From assembly GCA_944349655.1 (NCBI GenBank), contig CALVNL010000002.1, positions 69,721 through 124,143 on the forward strand: DNA of 54,423 bases. The letters are read 5' to 3'. Below the pieces are notes generated by a model. It worked only from the letters and a program-made list of their open reading frames with translations, was not told the origin of the DNA and searched no databases. A program made the position numbers and the translations under genes. Source of the stretch: an uncultured Clostridia bacterium. GTDB taxonomy: Bacteria; Bacillota; Clostridia; Christensenellales; DTU072. Below, piece by piece: positions 17,016 through 26,755 of the stretch (the first letter of the stretch is position 1; the number at the start of each line of letters is the position of its first letter).

Positions 17016-17123
17016 ATGAAAAAAAGTTTCTTCGTAGGTATGATGGTCGGAACAATAGGTACGGGGTACCTTCTGCATAAAACCAAAAACAATATTCTTT
17101 TGCAGAAAATTATAAAAAAATAA
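17016..17123 (+). CDS. 35-residue putative single-span membrane peptide
   Basis: The reading frame starts with ATG behind GGAGG at five bases and runs to TAA. The product begins M-K-K-S-F-F-V-G-M-M-V-G-T-I-G-T-G-Y-L-L, a glycine-rich hydrophobic stretch of about 16 residues, then a basic tail ending K-I-I-K-K. This is the form of a small membrane-anchored protein with a cytoplasmic positive tail. It is last before the terminator, downstream of the GDPD gene. I do not recognise the family. The strong ribosome binding site and complete frame argue that it is real. Confidence 0.6.
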   Translation: MKKSFFVGMMVGTIGTGYLLHKTKNNILLQKIIKK

Positions 17124-17153
17124 ATTAAGTTTCGCCACGGAATTACCGAAAAT

Positions 17154-17187
17154 AAAAGACCATCCTTAGGACGGTCTTTTAATTTTT
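17154..17187. terminator. Bidirectional terminator between the small peptide gene and pnp
   Basis: The stem is AAAAGACC plus TCC pairing with GGA plus GGTCTTTT around a 3-nt loop, with one A-C mismatch. T-rich tracts follow on both strands, so it serves both convergent transcripts. Confidence 0.8.
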
Positions 17188-17201
17188 GCGATTATTTCGG
17201 A

Positions 17202-19283
17202 TTAAAGCTTCTTGATGAGTCTTAAGTCGATACCTTTTTCTCCGACTTTAATTACTTCGACTTTCACTTCGTCTCCGATATTTACTACGTCTTCCACTTT
17301 ATCGACTTTCTTTTTGGAAAGTTTGGAAATGTGTATCATTCCGTTTTTACCGGGACAAATCTCCACGAATGCTCCGAAAGTCATTATTTTAACGACAGGT
17401 CCGGTAAATTCGTCGCCCACTTCGGGATCTTTGGCTATAGACAAAATAATCTTTTTGGCTTTCTCCGCCATTTCGGTGTCGGCACTGGCTATGAATACTT
17501 TGCCGTAGTCGTCTATATCGATTTTCGCTCCGGTACTTTCGATAATCTTATTGATGACCTTGCCGCCGCTTCCGATAACGTCTCTGATTTTATCGGGGTC
17601 GATGTTAAAGCTAATGATACGGGGAGCGTATTTGCTGAGGGTTTCTCTGCTGTGAGGTATAACTTCCAGCATTTTTCCGAGTATAAACATTCTGCCCTCT
17701 CTGGCCTGAGCAAGAGCGGTACGCAAAATCTGTTCGTCGATACCCTTTATTTTAATATCCATCTGAATAGCGGTAATACCTTCTGCGGTTCCTGCGACCT
17801 TAAAGTCCATATCTCCGTAGAAGTCTTCCAGTCCCTGAATATCGCTCATAACGGAAATTTTGTTGTTGGCTTCGTCTTTGATAAGTCCCATTGCAATACC
17901 TGCGACAGGCGCCTTAATCGGTACGCCGGCGTCCATAAGAGCAAGGGTGGAACCGCATACGCTTGCCTGAGAAGTGGAACCGTTACTGCTGATTACTTCG
18001 CTGACCGTCCTTATCGCGTAAGGGAAGCATTCGTTGGAAGGAAGCACGGGTTCCAAAGCTCTCTCGGCTAATGCTCCGTGTCCTATCTCACGACGACCGG
18101 GACTCTTGAGCTGTCTTGCTTCTCCGGTAGAATAAGGAGGCATATTGTAATGATGCATATATCTCTTGAATGCGTCATCGTCCAAACCTTCCAGCTTCTG
18201 AACTTCGGATATGGTACCCAAAGTTAAAGTCGTGAGTACCTGAGTCTGCCCTCTCGTGAAAACGCCCGAACCGTGAACTCTGGGCAGAATCCCCACTTCG
18301 CACCAGATAGGTCTGATATCTTTAAGTCCTCTTCCGTCGGGACGAACGCCTTCGCTGCTGATACGCTTACGCACGAATTCCTTCTTCATCGCGTATATAA
18401 CGTCGGCAACATATCCTTTTTCTTCAGGATAAATTTCCGCAAAGTGCGCCATAAGTTCTTCATTTACCGCGTCTTCTCTCGCTTCTCTTTCCTGTCTGTC
18501 GAAAGTTTCGAAAATATACGCTATTTTGTCGGCAGAATATTCTCTTACGTTCTTTTCCAGTTCCTCGGGAGCGTGACGGAGTTCGATATTCTTTTTGGGT
18601 TTACCTACTTCCTTAGTGATTTCTTCAATCCAAGCCACGATTTTCTTAATTTCTTCGTGACCGAAAAGTATCGCTCCGAGCATTTCTTCTTCGGTGAGTT
18701 CGCTGGCTCCCGCTTCAACCATCATTACGGCGTCTTTAGTCCCGCTGAGAGCTAAGTTAAGACGGCTTTTTTCTCTCTGTTCGTTATCGGGGTTAATGAT
18801 ATACTCTCCGTCCACATATCCTACCATTACCGAACCGGTGGGTCCGTTCCAGGGTATGTCGGATACAGACAAAGCTATGCTGCTGCCGAGCATACCGAAA
18901 ACTTCGGGGGGTATATTGGTGTCAACGCTGAGGGCGGTAGCAACCACCGCTACGTCGTTGAAAAGTCCTTTCGGGAAAAGCGGACGAATGGGTCTGTCTA
19001 TAAGACGGCTGGTCAGTATCGCTTTATCGCTGGGACGACCCTCTCTCTTTTTATACCCTCCGGGTATTTTTCCCACGGCATACATCTTTTCTTCGAAATC
19101 TACTCCCAAAGGGAAGAAATCTATTCCGTCCCTGGGGGCTTTTGCCATAGTCACGTTGGTCATAACGACGGTGTCGCCGCAACGGATTATACATTCTCCG
19201 TTACTGTGGGAACAATATCCGCCGATTTCCACACTTACTTCTTTACCGCCGATAACGGTGGTAAAAATTCTGCTTTCTTTCAT
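17202..19283 (-). CDS. pnp: Polyribonucleotide nucleotidyltransferase (PNPase)
   Basis: PNPase degrades RNA 3' to 5' by phosphorolysis. Two RNase PH-like domains are present, the first beginning 'SRIFTTVIGGKEVSVEIGGYCSHSNGECIIRCGDTVVMTNV' and the second with 'RPDGRGLKDIRPIWCEVGILPRVHGSGVFTRGQTQVLTTLTLG'. They are followed by a KH domain ('DVIGSGGKVINKI') and an S1 domain ending 'LIKKL'. The ATG at 19283 follows AGGAGG at five bases; an in-frame reading from 19307 lacks support. The protein is 693 residues, normal for the family. A small CCGTC/GACGG hairpin (19301-19314) lies in the leader. It follows rpsO, the usual order, but a terminator intervenes. Confidence 0.98.
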   Translation of the reverse strand: MKESRIFTTVIGGKEVSVEIGGYCSHSNGECIIRCGDTVVMTNVTMAKAPRDGIDFFPLGVDFEEKMYAVGKIPGGYKKREGRPSDKAILTSRLIDRPIRPLFPKGLFNDVAVVATALSVDTNIPPEVFGMLGSSIALSVSDIPWNGPTGSVMVGYVDGEYIINPDNEQREKSRLNLALSGTKDAVMMVEAGASELTEEEMLGAILFGHEEIKKIVAWIEEITKEVGKPKKNIELRHAPEELEKNVREYSADKIAYIFETFDRQEREAREDAVNEELMAHFAEIYPEEKGYVADVIYAMKKEFVRKRISSEGVRPDGRGLKDIRPIWCEVGILPRVHGSGVFTRGQTQVLTTLTLGTISEVQKLEGLDDDAFKRYMHHYNMPPYSTGEARQLKSPGRREIGHGALAERALEPVLPSNECFPYAIRTVSEVISSNGSTSQASVCGSTLALMDAGVPIKAPVAGIAMGLIKDEANNKISVMSDIQGLEDFYGDMDFKVAGTAEGITAIQMDIKIKGIDEQILRTALAQAREGRMFILGKMLEVIPHSRETLSKYAPRIISFNIDPDKIRDVIGSGGKVINKIIESTGAKIDIDDYGKVFIASADTEMAEKAKKIILSIAKDPEVGDEFTGPVVKIMTFGAFVEICPGKNGMIHISKLSKKKVDKVEDVVNIGDEVKVEVIKVGEKGIDLRLIKKL

Positions 19284-19354
19284 TAATCCTCCTGTTTCGC
19301 CCGTCACCCGACGGACTTTTGCTATATATTTTTTATTGTTTTTACCTTATTATA

Positions 19355-19387
19355 AGAAAAAGAGGTTGCGGTAATTGCGGCAACCTC
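19355..19387 (-). terminator. Intrinsic terminator after rpsO
   Basis: GAGGTTGC (19362-19369) pairs with GCAACCTC (19380-19387), and on the minus strand the stem is followed by TTTTTCTT. Read-through into pnp is still possible, as in other bacteria. Confidence 0.8.
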
Positions 19388-19396
19388 CGTTTTTTG

Positions 19397-19660
19397 TTAC
19401 TTTCTCAGATTTAATTCCGCTATCAAAGCTCTGTAACGCCCGATGTCTTTCTTTTTGAGATAACCTAAAAGGTTTCTTCTCTTACCGATCATCTTGAGCA
19501 ATCCTCTGCGGGAGTGGTGATCCTTCGGATGAGAAGCCAGATGTTCATTAAGGCTGGCTATTCTCTGAGTAAGCAGAGCAACCTGTACTTCGGGCGAACC
19601 CGTGTCGCCCTCGGAACGGGCAAATTTTGCCATCAATTCGGCTTTGGTCATTTCATTCAT
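19397..19660 (-). CDS. rpsO: 30S ribosomal protein S15
   Basis: S15 is a primary 16S rRNA-binding protein. The chosen start, ATG at 19660, follows AGGAGGT at seven bases and gives 87 residues with the family signature '[75 protein letters not shown]'-type helices, quoted only for its start and end: F-A-R-S-E-G and L-N-L-R-K. The frame stays open upstream to 19804, but that part lies in the leader and promoter and is not coding. Confidence 0.98.
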   Translation of the reverse strand: MNEMTKAELMAKFARSEGDTGSPEVQVALLTQRIASLNEHLASHPKDHHSRRGLLKMIGKRRNLLGYLKKKDIGRYRALIAELNLRK

Positions 19661-19757
19661 TGTTTTTACCTCCTGTAATGAATAATAATTCGCCCCGAGC
19701 AAAGCGTAAATCGTCGTAACTGTAGGAACGGTCGTACCCTTGCTCAAGGTATAATGC
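19661..19757 (-). ncRNA. Candidate S15 autoregulatory leader of rpsO
   Basis: The roughly 97-nt leader contains a 12-bp helix, 19738-19749 pairing with 19693-19704 on the minus-strand RNA, including three G-U pairs, which closes a 33-nt inner region. The helix ends about 20 nt before the AGGAGG site. S15 commonly represses its own translation by binding such a leader. The exact S15-binding motif was not matched, so the class of leader is inferred. Confidence 0.55.
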
Positions 19758-19763
19758 CTATAT

Positions 19764-19792
19764 ATATTAGCACAATTTAAGGGCGTTGTAAA
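19764..19792 (-). promoter_or_regulatory. Sigma-A promoter of rpsO
   Basis: TTTACA (19787-19792), a 17-nt spacer and TAATAT (19764-19769) lie on the minus strand, right after the stop codon of the upstream lipoprotein gene. Confidence 0.8.
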
Positions 19793-19826
19793 CTCTTTTT
19801 GCAAACAACAGCCAAAAATAAACGTT

Positions 19827-22800
19827 TTATTCTGTCGGCTGATTACCTTTTACCGCAGTCAGTAAAACGTTAATTTCTTCCCCTTCGATATTTTGCCCGC
19901 ATTTTGCCGAAGTAAACGGGTCGTTATCATTATAATAAACGTAAGTGCAACTTTCCGAAGAAGCGATAAGTCCGCCGTCATAGGTTCCGCAAAGGACGCC
20001 GCAATATATTCCGTCGCGGTTCGGCGCTTCCTCGTACGTTACGCCGTCTATCGCAATCGTAAATCCTTCGGTTTTTAACGCTACGTTTTCCACTGATCCT
20101 CCTGCGTTATAACCTACGTAACTGCCTATATGTGCCGAGGTAACCTTCCCTCTCGGAACGTTCACGTTAACGGTGGCATATACGTCGTACGCCGATCCGT
20201 CTTTTGCGGTAACGCAACCCGTAATCACTCCTTCGTTCTTTCCGGCAACGGCTCCCACGCAAAGTTCGTGCGCGGCAATATCGGCAGGAAGGTCTTCTAC
20301 GGTTATATTCGCTTTAAGCACAAAGTTTTTAACGGTACCCTTATTATAGGCGAAAAGCCCGACGTATCCGTCATAATCCGTTGCGAGAGTTTCAGCGCTT
20401 ACCGTATAATCGAACGTTACGGTGTAACCGTTCCCGTTGAATATTCCGCTGTAAGGCGCAATTTTGCTACCTATCGGTTTGGTCACGGTGATATCGTTGA
20501 CAAGCACGAAAGAACGGCTTAATTCGGATAAATCGAGTTCTTCCAGCTGAGTGCCGTCGGAAATTTCCAACGGAAATTGAGCATAAATATACATTTCTCC
20601 GCTGTATGGATCTATATCCCACGGGAATAAGCCTGCTCCGGTTTCGTCGGTAAATCTTCTTCCTCCGCCGGTCTGCGTAACAATATCGAATGCCTCGTAC
20701 CAACCGCAGAAAAATTCGGCTTTATTCGCCCATTCTTCGCTCATTTCCGAAACGTCGTACGGGAAAAGGAATTCTTCTCCGTAAGTGACGGTTACCGTTT
20801 TATAAAGTTCGGATTGATTAAAATACAGATTTACGATTATGCCTTCTTTGGCTTTCCAGCTTGCGTAAACGTTAAATTCGGTAGCGTCGTTATAACTCCA
20901 AGGTAAAAGCAACGTTCCGTCGGAATAGGTAAGCAAAACTTCCTTTCCGTTACGATTTATCATCCAACCGAGAAATTCGTAACCCGTCTTCGTCGGTACG
21001 TCCAAAGTTGCCGTTTCTCCGTAAAGAAGAGATATGCTTTCGTTCGCTACGGTTACGCTGCCCTCTTCGGTATCGTAAACAAGAACGTAAACCACGTCTT
21101 CCCATACCGGATACAGGTCTATCGTGCTGTCCACCAGATATTCCCAAATACCTACGGGAGAAATAACCGTTCCGTTTACGGTTTTCCATTCCTTAAGAAT
21201 CTTGCTTCCGTTTACGTAAGTCGGAGTTTCGAATTCGTAATGACTGCCGTAGGCTACGGTAACCGTCGTTTCGCCTTCCATGGATGCAAGGTCGCCGAGA
21301 ACGAAATTCACGGTATATTCCATAGCTTTCCAGTTGCAGGTAAGCTTCGTGTTGTAGGGAATAACGTACGGAACGGACGTGTCTATCTTATTGTTCTGCT
21401 CGTCGTACCAACCTTCGAAAGAATATCCCGGTCTGGTCGGCACGGGGAATTCTTCCGGCGCAATAACTTCGTTGAAAGAAGGCAGCTCGATATCTCCTTC
21501 CTCGCCGGGTTTATAAACGAGAACCGCTTCGGGGTGTCCTACCTCGATGTCGATAAGATATCTTGCCGAGAGATTCCAGTTACGCATATAAAGGTCTTTC
21601 TGATTAGCGCTGACGTAAATTCTGAGTCCGTTGTCTAAAGAAGCTCCGAAACTGTTTTCCTGTACTGTCGGAATACTCATACCGGCAACGGTATAAAGTT
21701 CTGCAAGGACGGACGCATAGCTTAAAGCGTTGGCTGAAATGGTGGCGATGTTGCTTCCGAGATAAAGCGTTTTAAGATAATTCCCCATAAAAGCATAGGG
21801 TGCAATTACAGTTACGCTGTTGTTGCCGTAAGTTGCGGGAATGGTAAGTTCTGCTTCGTTTCTCGCGCTTCCCACCACCGTAACTTTACCTGTATCCACT
21901 CTCAGCACGAGGTTGTCGGAAATAACAAGTTCCGTCGAGGCGTTCTGTCTGTATTTTTCCGAAAGATACGTTCCGAAAAAGTCAGCTTTCAGCGTTTCGA
22001 ACGAGGGAGAAGTCTCGTCCTCCACCGTAACGTATTCGGGTGCGTATTTACCCAGATTGTTTATATCGGTAACAAAAATACCTTCGTAAGTCATTCCCGG
22101 AATCAGAGTTTCGAAAGTAACGTAAATAAGCCCGGGAATATATATTGCGGCGGAGTTTATGTTGCTTACCGAAGAAGGAATACGCAACGCTTTGATGTTA
22201 CTTGCAAAGAATGCGTATTCGCCTATCCCGGACACCGTAAGACCGGAGGACGCAACGTCGAACACGGTAGCCATTTTCCCTGCCGGATAAGCAAAAAGTA
22301 TATCGTAAACGGAATTGCTTAGCGAGGACTGATAGAGTACGCCGTCTATTGCCGTAAAGACCGAATTACCGCTTTCCACGACAAATTCCAATAAGGAATA
22401 GTCATATAAAAATGCGTCGGTAGCGACGGATGACGTTTTGGCTCCCAGCTCTACGCCTACAAGATAATAACAGTGCATAAATGCGCCTTGTCCTATTTCG
22501 GTAAGATTGCTGCCGCCTTGCGAGGATAAATAAAAACCTTTCAGTCCGGAATAAGCGAAAGCATAATTTCCTATCGTGGTAAGATTGCTTTTTACCGTAA
22601 GTCCTGCCCCCGAAACGTCTCCGACAAAAGAAGTGCAACCGTAAAAAGCAAACGGTCCGATATACCTCAGCTCCGAATTGTCGCTTAAATCCAGATATTT
22701 AAGCGCGGTATTGCCTTGGAACGCGCTTTCTGCGATACGGGTAATCGTCCTGCCGAGAACATAGGTGTCGGCTGTTCCGTAGTACTTATAAAGCACGTTG

Positions 22801-24593
22801 TTAGCGATTATTTCGTTGTTTTCCAGAGTTTCGAGATACGGAGTGCCGTCAAAAGCCCCTTCCAATATCCTTTCCAGGGCTGTGGTGTTCGGTATCGTGA
22901 ATTTATTGAGATAAACGCAACCGTTAAAAGCTTTCACTCCTATCGAACTGACGCTGTAGCCGTTTATGGAATAAGGAAGCAAAATTTCCGTAAGCGAGCG
23001 ATCCGCGCCTATAATTTCCAAAGTGGTGGCTGCATTTTCGGAATTTTCGTTAAAAATCGTTTTATATAAAAGGGTTCCCGCAGGATTGACTTCGATTACG
23101 GGAATATCCCCTTCGTCGGTGGATATACGGTCCTCTTTGTCTGCAAAAGCTTTTATGGATTTGAAAACGTTGAGGTTTGCGGCGGAAACGAAAATATATT
23201 CTATTTCGTCGTTAAAAATATTACTGCCCACCGAAAAACCGCTGTCGTTGGGATTTACCAAAGTAAAGCTGACGTAATCGATATGTACGCTGTCGAAAGC
23301 GTAAGAACCTATGGTTTTCAGTCCCGAAGGCAACTCCACGCCCCCGACTACCGCATCGTAAAAAGCGTAACTCGCTATCTTTTTAATACCGTCGGGAAGC
23401 ACGACAGCCTGAAGTTTTCCCGCAGGATAAGCAATCAGTTCTTCTCCGAGATCGTCGTAAAGCACCCCGTCTTCGGTTATAAAATAATCGGAATCGAGAC
23501 TGACTTCTATGGTTTTAAGTCTGCCGCAATTACGCAAAAATCCTTCGCCCAAAGTCTCTACCGAAGCGGGTATGTAAATTTTTTCAAGCAAAGTGGCGTT
23601 TTCGAAAGCGTTGGCGGAAATAGCAAGCACGGGCTTATTCTTATATACTTCGGGAATTAAAAGCTCCTTATCGTTTTTTACGTAAGACACTATTTCCCAA
23701 CCGCTGTCGCCGAAAGCATTTACGTACTCGTTATATTCCAGTCCCAAAACTCTCCAGGTGGCGTACAGGGTAGTCTCCAGCTTGACTTCGTACGGGAAAG
23801 AAATTTTTGCCGCCGTACAATCTATTGCGTCGTCTCCCGTAACTCTCGTAGTGGTCCAACCGTCGAAAACGTAACCTTCTCTTTCGGGCTCGACTATATC
23901 GGTTTCGTAAAGGATATTGGTTTTGCGAGGAGAAATGGGGTCTCCGCCGTTGGTTTCGAAACTTACGGTATTGACGACGGGATCGCTGTAAGCGCGATAC
24001 TCGTGCGTGCCGTTCATAGTAACCTTCGTCACCGACTGAGTGTCAATAACGCTGCCGTTATCCGTCCATCTCGTAAAGAAATACCCCGCAATCGGTATCC
24101 ATTCCAGCGTTACGACGGTGCCTTCTTCATAGACCTGTTCGAATTTATCCCCGTCCATAACTATATCGCCTTCTTCCAACTCCACTCCGTTTATCGCTAT
24201 CGGACGTCCGTTGTAAACGGTAAGTTTATAGGTGGCTTTTTCTTTCTGTTTCAGCGTTATCTGAAAACTCGTGGTGGCGCCGGGGTAATTGACTTTGATG
24301 ATATGAGTTCCGACGGTATTGAGTTTGGTGCGGTCGTTGACGGCGATCATACTCTCGGTAAGACCTATTATTTCTCCCGTGCCGTCGCTGTAAGTGATTT
24401 CCAACCTGATGGAAGACAAATCGACTTCGCCTGCGTAAGCGGACTGCGGAACCGACGTTGCGTCGATTTTGATGGAAGCGACGGTGACTTCGGGTTCTTC
24501 CTCCACGTTCGAAGAACCTCCGGAACAAGCCGCAAGTATCAGAGTGAAGGTCAAAAGCAATATGATTACAGAAAATACAGTTCTCTTACGCAT
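19827..24593 (-). CDS. Very large BspA-like leucine-rich-repeat surface lipoprotein with InlB-type repeats
   Basis: This 1588-residue protein is exported and lipid-anchored: the signal ends in L-A-A-C with the lipid cysteine at C23. Domains in order, with rough positions, are a bacterial Ig-like segment (40-115), an InlB B-repeat/Listeria-Bacteroides repeat (210-280), long arrays of BspA-type LRR_5 repeats (about 290-480, 530-830 and 920-1010; units such as '[21 protein letters not shown]'), three or four more InlB-type 'YTVNFVLGD...GYEFLGWM' repeats (1030-1300), and a C-terminal GLUG-like beta-helix region (about 1345-1588; '[15 protein letters not shown]'). BspA-like proteins are adhesins or host-contact proteins in gut bacteria. 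No sortase motif is present. It is monocistronic with its own promoter. Confidence 0.92.
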   Translation of the reverse strand: MRKRTVFSVIILLLTFTLILAACSGGSSNVEEEPEVTVASIKIDATSVPQSAYAGEVDLSSIRLEITYSDGTGEIIGLTESMIAVNDRTKLNTVGTHIIKVNYPGATTSFQITLKQKEKATYKLTVYNGRPIAINGVELEEGDIVMDGDKFEQVYEEGTVVTLEWIPIAGYFFTRWTDNGSVIDTQSVTKVTMNGTHEYRAYSDPVVNTVSFETNGGDPISPRKTNILYETDIVEPEREGYVFDGWTTTRVTGDDAIDCTAAKISFPYEVKLETTLYATWRVLGLEYNEYVNAFGDSGWEIVSYVKNDKELLIPEVYKNKPVLAISANAFENATLLEKIYIPASVETLGEGFLRNCGRLKTIEVSLDSDYFITEDGVLYDDLGEELIAYPAGKLQAVVLPDGIKKIASYAFYDAVVGGVELPSGLKTIGSYAFDSVHIDYVSFTLVNPNDSGFSVGSNIFNDEIEYIFVSAANLNVFKSIKAFADKEDRISTDEGDIPVIEVNPAGTLLYKTIFNENSENAATTLEIIGADRSLTEILLPYSINGYSVSSIGVKAFNGCVYLNKFTIPNTTALERILEGAFDGTPYLETLENNEIIANNVLYKYYGTADTYVLGRTITRIAESAFQGNTALKYLDLSDNSELRYIGPFAFYGCTSFVGDVSGAGLTVKSNLTTIGNYAFAYSGLKGFYLSSQGGSNLTEIGQGAFMHCYYLVGVELGAKTSSVATDAFLYDYSLLEFVVESGNSVFTAIDGVLYQSSLSNSVYDILFAYPAGKMATVFDVASSGLTVSGIGEYAFFASNIKALRIPSSVSNINSAAIYIPGLIYVTFETLIPGMTYEGIFVTDINNLGKYAPEYVTVEDETSPSFETLKADFFGTYLSEKYRQNASTELVISDNLVLRVDTGKVTVVGSARNEAELTIPATYGNNSVTVIAPYAFMGNYLKTLYLGSNIATISANALSYASVLAELYTVAGMSIPTVQENSFGASLDNGLRIYVSANQKDLYMRNWNLSARYLIDIEVGHPEAVLVYKPGEEGDIELPSFNEVIAPEEFPVPTRPGYSFEGWYDEQNNKIDTSVPYVIPYNTKLTCNWKAMEYTVNFVLGDLASMEGETTVTVAYGSHYEFETPTYVNGSKILKEWKTVNGTVISPVGIWEYLVDSTIDLYPVWEDVVYVLVYDTEEGSVTVANESISLLYGETATLDVPTKTGYEFLGWMINRNGKEVLLTYSDGTLLLPWSYNDATEFNVYASWKAKEGIIVNLYFNQSELYKTVTVTYGEEFLFPYDVSEMSEEWANKAEFFCGWYEAFDIVTQTGGGRRFTDETGAGLFPWDIDPYSGEMYIYAQFPLEISDGTQLEELDLSELSRSFVLVNDITVTKPIGSKIAPYSGIFNGNGYTVTFDYTVSAETLATDYDGYVGLFAYNKGTVKNFVLKANITVEDLPADIAAHELCVGAVAGKNEGVITGCVTAKDGSAYDVYATVNVNVPRGKVTSAHIGSYVGYNAGGSVENVALKTEGFTIAIDGVTYEEAPNRDGIYCGVLCGTYDGGLIASSESCTYVYYNDNDPFTSAKCGQNIEGEEINVLLTAVKGNQPTE

Positions 24594-24626
24594 CGTAACT
24601 CCGTAAATAAAAATACATATATATTT

Positions 24627-24655
24627 AATATATCATAAACACACGCACAAATCAA
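24627..24655 (-). promoter_or_regulatory. Sigma-A promoter of the BspA-like lipoprotein gene
   Basis: TTGATT (24650-24655), a 17-nt spacer and TATATT (24627-24632) lie on the minus strand about 34 nt before the ATG. Confidence 0.7.
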
Positions 24656-24669
24656 TAGCAAAATATAAC

Positions 24670-24691
24670 AAAAAATCCCTTAAAAAAGGGA
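24670..24691 (-). terminator. Intrinsic terminator after hemZ
   Basis: TCCCTT (24676-24681) pairs with AAGGGA (24686-24691), followed on the minus strand by six T residues. It ends the thyA-folA-icd-MBL-hemZ operon. Confidence 0.8.
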
Positions 24692-24725
24692 CTTGAAAAC
24701 TTTACTGCTTTCCTGTAACTAACGA

Positions 24726-26132
24726 CTAAAATCCGAAGAAATTTTTTTTGCCGCCGATTACGGACTCCCGTCTTTCGATATACTCCCTGAAACCTTTGGG
24801 ATTGGCGAGACGTTCTATACGACGGTTTTTTTCGGAAACGAGTTTACTCACGGCGCCTGCTCCCGCTCCGAATACCGTTATGCTTTCCTCCATCATATCG
24901 ATATTGTAACGACACTGCTTGTCGGGCAAGCAATATCCTACGTTTTCGGCGTTATCGGCGGTGTTCTTCTGTCGATACATATAATACGGCGAATATCCCC
25001 GACTCTGCAATTCGTCTATGGCGTAATCGCACATAGCGAAGGTCGCGCCGTCCGCCTTTTTCGTCCGCCCTTCCTCGTTAAAACGCGATCCCCGTTTCAG
25101 ACTGAGTGCGTGAACGGTAATATTGTCGGGTCTGAGTTCCGAAGTTCTGTTCAACGAAAACTCGAAATCGGCGATATCCTCTCCGGGAAGCCCCGCTATT
25201 AAATCCGCATTGACGGAAAATCTGCCTTCGAACAGCGCATAAGCGTCGTAAATTTGTTTTACCGTATGCTTTCTGCCGATAACTTCCAATGTTTTTTCGT
25301 GAAAAGTCTGCGGATTGAGACTAACTCTCGTTACCTTCATTTCTTTCATCAAATCGACTTTCTCGGCGGTAACGGTATCGGGCCTGCCTGCTTCGACGGT
25401 GAATTCCGTCCCGAAATCTTTCAGCGGAGCAAGCAATTTTTCCAAAAGCGGAACGTCTAAACACGTGGGGGTCCCTCCTCCGACGTAAATCGACTTAACC
25501 TTTCTTCCGCTCGAAACGATTATTTCCTTTATTTCTTCCAGTTCCCGTACCACGCTTTCGACGTAAAGCGGAAGTTCTTTCGCTACCCGAAACGCTTCGG
25601 TACTGATAAAAGAACAATACGCGCAACGGGTCGGACAAAACGGCACGTTGACGAAAATCGCCGCCGCAAACGGGTCTTCGTTACGGTAACCTTGCTGATT
25701 GAGTACGCATTTTTCTATCAACGAAGCTCTTTTTTCGGATACCTTAAATTCTTTTTTAAGATACCCTTTCGGGTCTTTTTCGTTAATAAGCTCATAGTAC
25801 AGTCCGGTGGGACGGACTCCCGTGAGACTGCCGTAAGGAAGTTCTTTTCCCGTATGACGGGACAAGTAATCGTAAAGAAAATTCTTCACAAATCTCTTGG
25901 TGTATTTTTTGTAAATCAGACCTTCCTTTTCCTGCGGCTCGAAAGAGTTTTCCTCCCGTCCGAAAAGGTCGGAATCTATAACGCAAGAAAAAGTCCGTCC
26001 GTCGAAGGAAGTAGTCCATCCAAGATAGTTTTCCCCGTCGTCGGAAATCTCCAAAAAAGGAGCGAAAGCTCTCGGCACTTCGCTCACGTCGTTGAGGTAT
26101 TCGGTTCTGTCGGGGATAAGTCGGAATTTCAT
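24726..26132 (-). CDS. hemZ: Radical SAM coproporphyrinogen dehydrogenase-like protein HemZ
   Basis: The 468-residue protein has the HemZ layout: an N-terminal region of about 155 residues with 'GKELPYGSLTGVRPTGLYYELI', then a radical SAM core with 'FVNVPFCPTRCAYCSFIS' (C166, C170, C173), 'SIYVGGGTPTCL', 'EAGRPDTVTAEKVDLMK' and 'RVSLNPQTFHEKTLEVIGRKH'. As in HemW, the fourth cysteine of true HemN is missing. HemZ is annotated as an oxygen-independent coproporphyrinogen oxidase, but with no other heme genes in the window the actual substrate is open. It overlaps the MBL hydrolase by four bases (ATGA). Confidence 0.88.
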   Translation of the reverse strand: MKFRLIPDRTEYLNDVSEVPRAFAPFLEISDDGENYLGWTTSFDGRTFSCVIDSDLFGREENSFEPQEKEGLIYKKYTKRFVKNFLYDYLSRHTGKELPYGSLTGVRPTGLYYELINEKDPKGYLKKEFKVSEKRASLIEKCVLNQQGYRNEDPFAAAIFVNVPFCPTRCAYCSFISTEAFRVAKELPLYVESVVRELEEIKEIIVSSGRKVKSIYVGGGTPTCLDVPLLEKLLAPLKDFGTEFTVEAGRPDTVTAEKVDLMKEMKVTRVSLNPQTFHEKTLEVIGRKHTVKQIYDAYALFEGRFSVNADLIAGLPGEDIADFEFSLNRTSELRPDNITVHALSLKRGSRFNEEGRTKKADGATFAMCDYAIDELQSRGYSPYYMYRQKNTADNAENVGYCLPDKQCRYNIDMMEESITVFGAGAGAVSKLVSEKNRRIERLANPKGFREYIERRESVIGGKKNFFGF

Positions 26133-26755
26133 AAGTATAGAATTTCGTTATGTTTTCTCTCTTCCGAAAGAGTAGTCGTTTCGTTATGTCCGGGAAAAAC
26201 TTCCCTGTCGCCTTCGAGAGCGAAAAGCACGTTCACTAAGGAATTTCTGATCTCGGATACAGACCCTCCGTAAAAATCCGTCCTGCCGTAAGTACGGTAA
26301 AAGAGCGTATCTCCGCTAAACAGGTACTTCGAGTCGAGGTCGTAACTTACTCCCCCCTGCGTGTGTCCGGGGGTATGAATAACCTTAAAGGTCATATCCC
26401 CGAAACGCAAAGTTTCTCCGCCATGCAAAAGATAATCCGCTTTAACCGCAGTAAGCGGCGGCAGTCCTATTTCGGCGGCTAAATTCCACTCGTTACGCAA
26501 CATTTTTTCGTCGAGTTCGTGGACGTAAACCTTCGCTCCGTCTTCGACGAATTTCGATAAGGCGAGAATATGGTCGAAATGCCCGTGCGTCAATAAAACG
26601 TCGGTTACCTTAAGCCCCTTATCGGCAAGGTAGGCTTTGATTTTAGGATAACCTCCGCCCGGGTCTATCGCCACAGCCCCTTCGTAGGACGGATCGGTTA
26701 TCACATAGCAATTGGTTTGCAGATAACCTACCGAAAAAACCTTTATTTCGGGCAT
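26129..26755 (-). CDS. Metallo-beta-lactamase-fold hydrolase, glyoxalase II-like
   Basis: The 208-residue protein has all metal-binding motifs: 'THGHFDH' (H57, H59, D61, H62), 'HTPGHTQGG', 'FSGDTLF' and a terminal 'PGHNETT'. The length and the N-terminus 'VGYLQTNCYVITDP' place it with the small cytosolic glyoxalase II-like (YcbL/GloB-type) group that hydrolyses thioesters; the substrate cannot be told from sequence. Its start shares a base with the icd stop (TAATG), and CGGAGAG lies upstream inside icd. Confidence 0.92.
   Translation of the reverse strand: MPEIKVFSVGYLQTNCYVITDPSYEGAVAIDPGGGYPKIKAYLADKGLKVTDVLLTHGHFDHILALSKFVEDGAKVYVHELDEKMLRNEWNLAAEIGLPPLTAVKADYLLHGGETLRFGDMTFKVIHTPGHTQGGVSYDLDSKYLFSGDTLFYRTYGRTDFYGGSVSEIRNSLVNVLFALEGDREVFPGHNETTTLSEERKHNEILYL

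Noticed and set aside
17331-18071. A 246-codon plus-strand frame inside pnp
   Set aside because: It is the antisense shadow of the PNPase C-terminal half.
19661-19804. An N-terminal extension of S15
   Set aside because: The region holds the rpsO promoter, leader and ribosome binding site, and S15 is complete without it.
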